Of a DNA stretch of 64,000 nucleotides, positions 26,224 through 35,200 are shown piece after piece. The notes beneath the pieces were generated by a model that was not told the DNA's origin, searched no databases, and saw only the letters and a program-made list of their open reading frames with translations. A program made the translations under genes and the position numbers. Every line of letters begins with the position of its first letter. Positions within the stretch are counted from its first letter, which is position 1. Source of the DNA: Foliamicus sp963666765 (GTDB lineage: Bacteria > Pseudomonadota > Gammaproteobacteria > Steroidobacterales > Foliamicaceae); assembly GCA_963666765.1 (NCBI GenBank), contig OY762933.1, positions 2,418,001 to 2,482,000 of the forward strand, given 5' to 3'.

Positions 26224-26239
26224 CCCGGCCGCGCTCCAA

Positions 26240-26923
26240 GTGAAACGTCAGCCAATTCATGACATCGCCGCGCGCCTGGCCGTTGTCAGGGAGAGGATTG
26301 GCCGGGCCGCCGGGCGCGCCGGCCGCGCGCCGGAAGAGGTCCGGATTCTGGCGGTGACCAAGGCCCACGACAAGGACCTGGTGCGCGCTGCTGCTGCGGC
26401 GGGGCTGACGGCCTTCGGCGAGAACTATGTCCACGAGGGAATCGCCAAGATGAAGGCGACGGACCCGGGAGCGCGCTGGCATTTCATCGGGCAGGTCCAG
26501 TCCAACAAGACCCGTGCGACCGCCCGGCACTACGATTGGGTGCACACGCTGACTCGCGAGCGAATCGCCCTGCGGCTCAATTCCCAGCGACCGGCGGAAT
26601 CACAACCTCTGAATGTCTGCATACAGGTACGCATGCAGGAGGACGATGTCCGTCCCGCGTTGCCTGGCGAAGCAGTTCCCGGGTTCGCAACGCTGATCAG
26701 CGCGCAGCCCCGCCTGCGCCTGCGCGGCCTGATGGGCATCCCGTTGCCCGGCGCGCCCCGCGAAGCCTACTCGCGGCTACGCGCTCTCTTCGACGAACTC
26801 AACTCGTCCGGCCTGAACCTGGACACCCTGTCCATGGGCATGACCGCCGATCTCGAGACCGCCGTGGAGTGCGGCGCCACCCTGGTGCGCGTCGGCACCG
26901 CCCTCTTCGGCCCCCGCCCTTAG
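26240..26923 (+). CDS. yggS: YggS-type PLP-binding homeostasis protein
   Basis: 227 residues from GTG 26240, 16 bp after the receptor stop. Fold-type III PLP-binding barrel: PLP lysine in RILAVTKAHD, then AFGENYVHEGIAKM, WHFIGQVQSNKTR, RLRGLMGIPLPG and the C-terminal LSMGMTADLETAVECGATLVRVG. These match the COG0325 family, which controls vitamin B6 and amino acid balance without known enzyme activity. The N-terminus before the PLP lysine is of normal length. Confidence 0.93.
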   Translation: MKRQPIHDIAARLAVVRERIGRAAGRAGRAPEEVRILAVTKAHDKDLVRAAAAAGLTAFGENYVHEGIAKMKATDPGARWHFIGQVQSNKTRATARHYDWVHTLTRERIALRLNSQRPAESQPLNVCIQVRMQEDDVRPALPGEAVPGFATLISAQPRLRLRGLMGIPLPGAPREAYSRLRALFDELNSSGLNLDTLSMGMTADLETAVECGATLVRVGTALFGPRP

Positions 26924-26973
26924 CCCGGTCGGTACGTGAACCGCCGCACTCTCAAAATGGCAGTAATGGCCGC

Positions 26974-27312
26974 CTACGGCCCGAGAATCGGGAAACCTTC
27001 GCGCGCGGCGGCCCGCGGCCGCGTATTCGACGTGAGCGCCCCACCACAGAGCCACGCCGCCGTCTTCCTCGAGAATTCTCCTGACGGCGTCGCCATGCTT
27101 TTCGCCGGTATCCAGGGCCACCAGGGCGGAGGGATCCCAGAAGTTCATCGATAGTCGTCCCGGTATTCCTCGTCGCGCTCCTCCATGACCGCCTCGACCA
27201 GGCTCGCTCCCTCGAGGGACTGCCAGGAGCGGACGATATCCAGTGGCCCGGCGGCACGGTGAGCGCCCGCATGAGGGGCAAGCGACGTGAAAGTCGTATA
27301 TTCTCGCGCCAT
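26974..27312 (-). pseudogene. Degraded VapBC-type toxin-antitoxin pair
   Basis: ATG 27148 starts a PIN-domain N-terminus (MNFWDPSALVALDTGEKHGD), which reads to VEYAAA and then needs a frameshift to continue as AREGFPILGP before a stop at 26974; the remaining two-thirds of a PIN protein is missing. Overlapping it by ATGA is a 55-codon frame (27145-27312) ending SLVEAVMEERDEEYRDDYR, an antitoxin-like tail. That frame begins in a palindromic CCATGG shared with the tyrS start on the other strand, so its N-terminus is probably also lost. This is the only content of the gap between yggS and tyrS. Confidence 0.65.
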
Positions 27313-28537
27313 GGGATCGCCTGAACATCAATTGCAGGAATTGCGCCGCGGCGCCGTGGACCTGGTGCGCGAGGAAGAGCTGCTGGAGCGGTTGCGGGAA
27401 GGCCGGCCGTTGCGGGTCAAGTGCGGCTTCGATCCGACAGCGCCGGACCTGCACCTGGGGCATGTCGTGATCCTCACCAAGATGCGCCAGTTCCAGGACT
27501 TCGGGCATGAAGTGATCTTTCTGATCGGCGACTTCACGGGGATGATCGGCGACCCTTCCGGCCGCAGCAAGGCGCGGCCCACGCTGACCGAGGACCAGCT
27601 CAAGGAAAACGCAGCCACTTACGCGGCGCAGGTGCATCGGGTGCTGGGTCCGGAACTCACGCGCGTCGAGTTCAACTCCACCTGGATGAACAGCCTCGGC
27701 GCGGCCGACCTCGTTCGCCTGGCGGGCAAGCGCACGCTGGCGCGCATGCTGGAACGTGACGACTTCAGGAAACGTTTCGGCGAGGGCAATCCCATAGGCC
27801 TGCACGAGTTCATGTATCCAATCGCCCAGGGCTACGACTCCGTGGCGCTTCAGGCCGACGTGGAACTCGGCGGCACCGACCAGACCTTCAACCTGCTGCT
27901 GGGCCGGCAGATCCAGGCAGAGCATGGACAGCCCTCGCAGATCGTGCTGACGCTTCCGCTATTGGAGGGAACCGATGGCGTTCAGAAAATGTCCAAGTCG
28001 CTGGGCAACCATATCGCGATCATGGACCCGCCCGCGGAGATGTACGGAAAGCTGATGTCGGTATCCGACGAACTGATGTGGCGCTACCTGGAGCTGTTGA
28101 GCCTCCGATCGCAATCCGAACTGGACGAACTTCGGGAGGGCGTGAGAGATGGCGGCAATCCGCGCGACGTGAAGATGGCGCTGGCCGAGGAATTGACGAC
28201 GCGCTTTCACGGCGACGAAGCGTCAAGACTGGCGGCGGAAGACTTTGCCCGCCGCCACCGGCGCGGGCAAACGCCCGACGACATGCCGGAAGTGAACCTG
28301 ACCGGCACGGACGGCGGCATTGCAATGGGCGAGCTTGTGCGCCGCGCCGGCCTGGCAAAGACCAACGCGGAGGCCATGCGCCTTATTTCGCAGGGCGCGG
28401 TGCGCCTGGACGGCGAGCGCGTCAGCGACCGCGCCATGGTTGTGCCGGCCGGCAGTACGAGCGTGGTGCAGGTGGGCAAGCGGCGCTTTGCCCGGGTGAG
28501 TATCGAAAGCGTCCGTTCAGGTGTTGGCAACAAATAG
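27311..28537 (+). CDS. tyrS: Tyrosyl-tRNA synthetase
   Basis: Class I synthetase charging tRNA-Tyr; 408 residues from ATG 27311. HIGH motif appears as DLHLGHVVIL, KMSKS as VQKMSKSLG near residue 225, and a C-terminal S4 RNA-binding domain (KTNAEAMRLISQGAVRLDGE) is complete. An upstream GTG would add 8 residues. The last four codons (VGNK) and the TAG stop come from the end of the downstream insertion sequence; joining the duplicated target site shows that the original gene ended after Ser-Gly with TGA. Confidence 0.96.
   Translation: MGSPEHQLQELRRGAVDLVREEELLERLREGRPLRVKCGFDPTAPDLHLGHVVILTKMRQFQDFGHEVIFLIGDFTGMIGDPSGRSKARPTLTEDQLKENAATYAAQVHRVLGPELTRVEFNSTWMNSLGAADLVRLAGKRTLARMLERDDFRKRFGEGNPIGLHEFMYPIAQGYDSVALQADVELGGTDQTFNLLLGRQIQAEHGQPSQIVLTLPLLEGTDGVQKMSKSLGNHIAIMDPPAEMYGKLMSVSDELMWRYLELLSLRSQSELDELREGVRDGGNPRDVKMALAEELTTRFHGDEASRLAAEDFARRHRRGQTPDDMPEVNLTGTDGGIAMGELVRRAGLAKTNAEAMRLISQGAVRLDGERVSDRAMVVPAGSTSVVQVGKRRFARVSIESVRSGVGNK
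28506..28522. repeat. 17-bp target-site duplication, left copy
   Basis: AAAGCGTCCGTTCAGGT lies at the end of tyrS and is repeated exactly at 29915-29931, bracketing the insertion sequence. A 17-bp duplication is long; IS1202-related elements are known for such long duplications. Confidence 0.85.
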
Positions 28538-29914
28538 AAATGTCCGGTTTTAGAACAAATGATCTGTCCGGTTTGGGGGCAGCGCTCCACAGCGCCTGAA
28601 GGACGGAGTCCGAAGGGCGCTGTGGAGCGCTGGGCGGGCCTTCGCCCGCTACGCCGCGGCGCGCCATTCATCCTTCAGCTCCTCGCCGTTTTCCGCATAC
28701 CGGGCCAGGCGCCGGGGGCCATGGCTGATCGTGAGGGTCCCGTCCATGTGCCGGCGCAGCTTGACCTTGGCCTTGATGTAATGGCAACGGTGCCGATCGG
28801 CAGGGATCTGTAAGCTCAGGCCGTCAAAGCGCACGCAGTTGTCGCGACGAACCACCCGCTCGTATTCCTGGCAGAGAATGTCATCGAGCACGCCCGGATC
28901 GCGAAGCGCGACAAACGCGGAGCCGGCATCCTTGGGCGGTTGCATGAACTCCTCATTGAAGGCCGGGCGGTAGACCTCTTCGATATACCGGTTGGCCTCG
29001 GCCATCGTCGTGATCGACAAGGCGGCCAGCTCCTTGGGCAAGCGCCCCTGATGGGTGCGGAAGGCCCGTTCCGAACGGCCCCGGGCCTCGGGCGAATACG
29101 CCGGGATCATCTCCACACCCAGCTGCTGCATCGCCCGTCTGAACTGGGTGAGGTGGGCCTTGTCCACCTTGCCGCCGGCTTCGGGCGTGTTCCAGTAGTG
29201 CGAGGCCCGGTCCGTATACAACGAACAAAACAGACCCCGAGACTCGATCACGTCCCGAACACCGACAAAACTGCTCATCGTGCCTTCCTCCTCGCACAAG
29301 AACATCGAGTAGTGCTCAGAAGTGGCGTCGTCCATCGTCACAATCAGGTCCCATTCCTGGCCCTCAACCCACTCATGCGAGCTGCCGTCCTGGTGCAGCA
29401 TCATCCCCGGCCAGGGCGCCCGCTCACGACGCTTGCGGTGCGCGCCCTTGCGTGGGGACTTCTCCACCGCGCCGGCCGCCTGAAGATGCGTGCGAACCCA
29501 GTTGTAGCTGCGCGTCCCCCCATCGCGGCGATACCAGGCGTAATAGTGCTTGACGCTCCAGCCTTCGTGGCGCCGGCGATACCGATCCACCATCCGCAAG
29601 ACCTCGTCCACCGGCGCCCGACGATGCGAAATCTGACTCATCCGCTTGTCCAGCAAACCGTCCAGACCCTCCGACTCATAACGGTGGATATAGCGCCGAA
29701 AGGTCCGCGTGCAGACCCCCAGCAACTCCGCCGCCTGAACCTGCGTCAAGCGCCGCTCTCCCCATCCCGAATAGGCCTCTTCAAATCGCATCCGTCGTGT
29801 CTCCTGTAACCAATGGGTCCGTCTCATCCACCGCCACCTTCCGTCCAAAAAGGCCGACAGCAAAACCGGACAGATCATTTGTTACAAGGGCGGACAGTCT
29901 ATTTGTTCCTAACA
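28523..29914 (-). mobile_element. Insertion sequence, ISNCY/IS1202-type
   Basis: 1392-bp element bounded by 17-bp direct repeats. Each end carries two copies of a motif starting AACAAAT and containing TGTCCG: an outer pair (28529-28547 and about 29890-29908) and a perfect 21-bp inner pair (28554-28574 and 29863-29883). The element carries one minus-strand transposase gene. It lies between tyrS and the 16S rRNA promoter; the right target copy ends on the first base of the -35 hexamer. Confidence 0.88.
28649..29791 (-). CDS. ISNCY-family transposase
   Basis: 380 residues from ATG 29791, which has CAGGAGA eight bases upstream; longer starts at 29827 and 29878 run into the inverted repeat. An N-terminal helix-turn-helix (RLTQVQAAELLGVCTRTFRR) is followed by an rve-type DDE core: HQDGSSHEW, SLYTDRASHYW and GRSERAFRTHQGRLPKEL. 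The C-terminus has the IPADRHRCHYIKAKV block of this group. No break is visible, so it may be functional. Confidence 0.9.
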   Translation of the reverse strand: MRFEEAYSGWGERRLTQVQAAELLGVCTRTFRRYIHRYESEGLDGLLDKRMSQISHRRAPVDEVLRMVDRYRRRHEGWSVKHYYAWYRRDGGTRSYNWVRTHLQAAGAVEKSPRKGAHRKRRERAPWPGMMLHQDGSSHEWVEGQEWDLIVTMDDATSEHYSMFLCEEEGTMSSFVGVRDVIESRGLFCSLYTDRASHYWNTPEAGGKVDKAHLTQFRRAMQQLGVEMIPAYSPEARGRSERAFRTHQGRLPKELAALSITTMAEANRYIEEVYRPAFNEEFMQPPKDAGSAFVALRDPGVLDDILCQEYERVVRRDNCVRFDGLSLQIPADRHRCHYIKAKVKLRRHMDGTLTISHGPRRLARYAENGEELKDEWRAAA

Positions 29915-29930
29915 AAAGCGTCCGTTCAGG

Positions 29931-29958
29931 TTGACGGGGCAAACTGCCGGACTATAAT
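29931..29958 (+). promoter_or_regulatory. 16S rRNA promoter
   Basis: TTGACG (29931-29936) and TATAAT (29953-29958) with a 16-bp spacer, about 195 bp before the 16S 5' end. The first T of the -35 is the last base of the right target duplication of the insertion sequence, so DNA more than 17 bp upstream of the -35 now comes from that element. Before insertion the tyrS TGA stop codon lay inside this -35 box. A nearly identical promoter precedes tRNA-Ile at 52491. Confidence 0.85.
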
Positions 29959-29984
29959 TGCCGATCCGCCGGGCTATCCCGGCA

Positions 29985-30039
29985 AGCTGCCTGGGCATAG
30001 CCTCGAACGAGGCCTCAGGCGGCAGTTCTTTTTCAACAG
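29985..30039 (+). promoter_or_regulatory. rRNA leader boxB hairpin and boxA antitermination signal
   Basis: A hairpin with stem GCCTCG/CGAGGC (about 30000-30013) inside a longer CTGCCT/AGGCAG-type pairing is followed by AGTTCTTTTTCAACAG (30024-30039). The order boxB then boxA matches rRNA leaders. GTTCTTTTxCAACAG recurs before tRNA-Ile at 52556. Confidence 0.65.
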
Positions 30040-30065
30040 GCGATAAGTTTGTGTGTGGGAACTCG
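30035..30065 (+). other. 5' strand of the 16S precursor processing stem
   Basis: AACAGGCGATAAGTTTGTGT and the following GTGGGAACTCG pair with 31729-31760 downstream of 16S, with only a few mismatches or wobbles. This is the expected RNase III stalk around pre-16S RNA. Confidence 0.75.
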
Positions 30066-30152
30066 CGTTCCGGGTCCCTGACGGGACCGCGCGAGAGACC
30101 TGTGTACTTGTACACATACAAAAAGCACAGGACTCAAGCTCAAAAGATACTT

Positions 30153-31691
<1,539 letters not shown>

Positions 31692-31728
31692 AAGAGCAAT
31701 AACCCTCGGTCCTTGATGGACCGGTTCT

Positions 31729-31760
31729 CGGGTTCCCACACTCAAGCTTGTCGCCTGTTT
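31729..31760 (+). other. 3' strand of the 16S precursor processing stem
   Basis: CGGGTTCCCACACTCAAGCT and the following TGTCGCCTGTTT are complementary to 30035-30065. A small CGGTCC/GGACCG hairpin (31717-31733) lies just before. The intact stem shows the separated 16S unit can still be matured. Confidence 0.75.
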
Positions 31761-31762
31761 CC

Positions 31763-31815
31763 GTAGCGAGGGCCTCCCGCCCTCCGCTACGAGGATGGGG
31801 GCGTCCCGCCCTCGC
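31763..31815. repeat. Hairpin repeat, GAGGGCG family, copy 3
   Basis: GTAGCGAGGGCCTCCCGCCC with CTCCGCTAC forms a stem, followed by a second partial unit GGGGGCGTCCCGCCCTCG. It begins three bases after the 16S processing stem and could end the 16S transcript, although no T-run is seen. Confidence 0.65.
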
Positions 31816-31821
31816 AATGGT

Positions 31822-32176
31822 TTCGCATTTCCTGATCCGCTGGAACGGTATTCGTGGCCGGAACTGCGCGAGCTGATCTACGGCGACCCAGGCACGCGGT
31901 GATTGCCGTAGATACAAACGTACTTGTTTACGCCCATCGGCTTGAAGCCAGGCTTGGGCAGGTTCGCCGTCAAACCGGATGATCGGCGAAACCGAAGATT
32001 TTCAGGTTGTCCTGCAACGCTTCGTGGATCGCCCGCGCGTTGTCGGTGGCGTGATTCACGACGCCCGTATCGCGGCCATCTGCGTCGCGCACGGCGTGGA
32101 CGCCCTGCTTACCAGGGATCGGGATTTTTCGCTGTTTCCCGAGTTGCCAACCCGGGACCCGTTCGCCGCGGGTTAG
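31822..32176 (+). pseudogene. Degraded toxin-antitoxin pair (PIN toxin split)
   Basis: An antitoxin-like tail without a start (ending WPELRELIYGDPGTR, stop 31900-31902) overlaps a GTG at 31899 that opens a PIN N-terminus (VIAVDTNVLVYAHR). This stops at 31982, and an overlapping frame from 31979 gives the PIN C-terminus (VGGVIHDARIAAICVAHGVD, then LLTRDRDFSLFPEL) to 32176. About half of the toxin, the middle, is missing. The gap between 16S and the RecQ gene otherwise holds only the processing stem and a hairpin repeat. Confidence 0.7.
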
Positions 32177-32258
32177 ACGGAGGATAAGGCGGCTCACGGT
32201 CCATTGCATAACGGGTCGTGTTGTAGGATGTCGCGCACTGCGGGTTGCCCGGTTGCCG

Positions 32259-35200
32259 ATGCGCTGTATTTCTGTCGATCTGGAAGTTCGAAAACGCAGC
32301 CAACGAATCTATGCGCTGGCCGCCGTCGATCAACAAACCGGCGCAGCACTGACGTTTGGGGAAAAACGTCTGCGCGCCGCCGGATTGCCCGCCGCATTGG
32401 AGCAACTCGATCAGTTTGCAGCGCAGGGCGACTGCCTTGTCGGCCACAATCTGATCCATTTTGATTTCGAACACTTGCGGGCGGCGGCGCCCGGACTCAG
32501 GATGTTGCGCATGCCAGCCGTGGATACCCTGCGGCTCAGTCCGCTCGCTTTCCCCGCCAATCCCTACCACCACCTGGTAAAGCACTACCGGGACGGTGGA
32601 TTGGTGCGCGGTCAGATCAATAATCCCGAACTGGATGCGCGACTGGCGTTGAACCTGCTGGCCGCAGAACGGGACTCGTTCAGCGGAATCGATCCCGAAT
32701 TGCTGCTTGCCTGGCACTGGCTGACCACAAACTCCGAAGGCAGCCGCGGCTTCGACACGTTTTTTCGCGAATTGCGCGATACGGAACGGCCTGCCGACAG
32801 CGAGGCGCAGGCAGCGATTGAGAAACTAATAAACGGCGCCGTCTGCATGACCCATGCGGATGAGGCAACGGACACGCCGACGGCGGGCTGGTCCCTGGCC
32901 TATGCCCTGGCCTGGCTGTCCGTGGCCGGCGGCAACTCGGTCATGCCGCCCTGGGTCGTCCATCAGTTCCCGGAAGCGAGCCGCCTGATACGGCGGCTTC
33001 GCGATACGCCGTGCAAGGATCAGGCGTGCGCCTGGTGCCGCCGGAGGCACAACGCTGAACAGGAACTCAAGCGCTGGTTCCGTTTCGACTCGTTTCGCCC
33101 CGAACCAGCCACCGAACAGGGCGCCTCCATGCAGCAGGCGATTGTGGAAACCGCGATGGCGGGCGGCCATGTGCTGGGGCTGTTGCCGACCGGCGCCGGC
33201 AAATCGCTCTGCTACCAGGTTCCTGCCTTGTCGCGTTACGACAAGACTGGCGCGCTCACGTTGGTGATCTCTCCCTTGGTGGCGCTCATGGCGGATCAGG
33301 TGGCGGGACTGGAAGCAAGGGGTATCGGGTCCTGCGTCACCGTCAACGGCATGCTGTCTATGCCGGAGCGCGCCGAGGCACTGGATCGGATTCGACTCGG
33401 TGATGCGGCCATCGTGCTCACCTCGCCGGAACAGTTGCGAAACCGATCGCTCCGCCGCGCGCTCGCCCAGCGCGAGATCGGGGCCTGGGTGCTCGATGAA
33501 GCCCACTGCCTTTCGCGCTGGGGGCATGATTTCCGGCCCGATTACCGCTACGTGGGCCGGTTCATCCGGGAGCATGGCGGGAGTGTGCGATCCGGTCCGG
33601 TTCAAGGTCCCGCTTCGGCTGCTGAAGCCGCGCCTGGGGGCGCGCTGCCGTTTGCGTCCGTGATCTGCCTGACCGCCACCGCCAAACTCGATGTGGTGTC
33701 GGATATCCAGGACTACTTCCTCAAGGAGCTTGGAATCGAGTTTGCGGTGCTCAACGGCGGCGCCCAGCGGGAGAACCTCGAATTCGTGGTGCTTCAAACG
33801 GATGCGGGACACAAGTTCGAGGACATCCATCGGGCTCTGGAGGCCGACCTGCCTCCGGGTCGGCACAGCGGCGCCATTGTCTATTGCGCGACCCGGCGCC
33901 GTTGCGAAGAGGTTGCGGAATACCTCGTTGCCAGGAACTGGGACGCGGCGCATTTTCACGCCGGCCTGCAGCCCGAAACGAAGAAGATCACTCAGCAGCG
34001 GTTCATCAGCGGCGAGTTGCGCGTGATCGCCGCCACCAACGCCTTCGGCATGGGCATCGACAAACCCGATGTCCGGCTGGTCATTCATGCCGACATTCCC
34101 GGCTCGCTGGAGAACTACCTGCAGGAAGCCGGACGCGCCGGACGCGACCGGGAACCAGCGCGCTGTGTTCTGCTCTATACGCAAGAAGACGTGGAACGGC
34201 AGTTCGGCATGTCGGCCTACTCTCGCCTGACCCGCCACGAAATTCACGGGATTCTGAAGGCGCTGCGCAATCTCGACCGCAAGGGCCGACTGAAGGGCGA
34301 GGTGGTTGCCACGCCGGGCGAAATCCTGCGCGAAGATGAGGACAGCGCCTTCGAGCGCGATTACGCAACCGACGACACCCGAGTCAAGACGGCGCTGGCC
34401 TGGCTGGAAGAAGCGCGCCTCGCCTCCCGGGAGGAGAACCGCGCGCAGGTTTTTCCGTCGTCCTTGCGGGTGCAGTCGATCGCCGACGCAAAGAAAAAGC
34501 TCGACCGCGTGGCCAGCCTCACGGACTCGCGCCGCGAACAACTATTGAAGATTGTTATCAGGCTTCTTGAGGCGGATCCGGACGAAGGCATATCCACCGA
34601 CGAGTTGATGGGCGCGACCGGCATGAACCCGGAAGGCGTCCGGGCCGCGCTCTACGACATTGAGGAACTGGGCCTGGCCAGCAACGACATGGAGATCACG
34701 GCGTTCACACACGTGGGAGTTCCCCGGTCCTCCCTGCGGCGGTTCCGGGAGGCCTGCGGTCTGGAGAGCGCGCTGATTGCCCACATGCGGGAAAAGGCGC
34801 CGGAACTCGGTCGCGGGGAACGCTCTTGGCTGCATCTGCGGATTGCCGCGCAGACCCTCAAAACGGATGGCCTTGATCACGCCCTGCCGGAGCGTCTGCT
34901 GCGGATCGTACGCAGCATTTCACAGGACGGCCGTGGCGAAGACCGGGTGGAGGGCGGATCAGGCGGCAGCATTGATATGCGCCAGCGCGGCCGCGGCAAC
35001 GTGTCGGTTACGCTGCGGCGAACCTGGCCGGTTCTGGAGGAACTCGCCGAGCGCCGCCGCAATGCTGCCGGGTTGCTGCTGACGCACCTGCTCGATGCCT
35101 TGCCTGAGGGATCGCGCGGGACGGATCTTCTGGCCGAGACCACGCTTGGCGCGCTACGGGCGGCAATGGGGGAGGACCTGGTGCTCAAAACCCAGAGCCC

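Noticed and set aside
26777..27925. 382-codon minus-strand frame containing the PIN toxin start
   Set aside because: Most of it is antisense to tyrS and yggS; only the short PIN-like part is meaningful and it is frameshifted.
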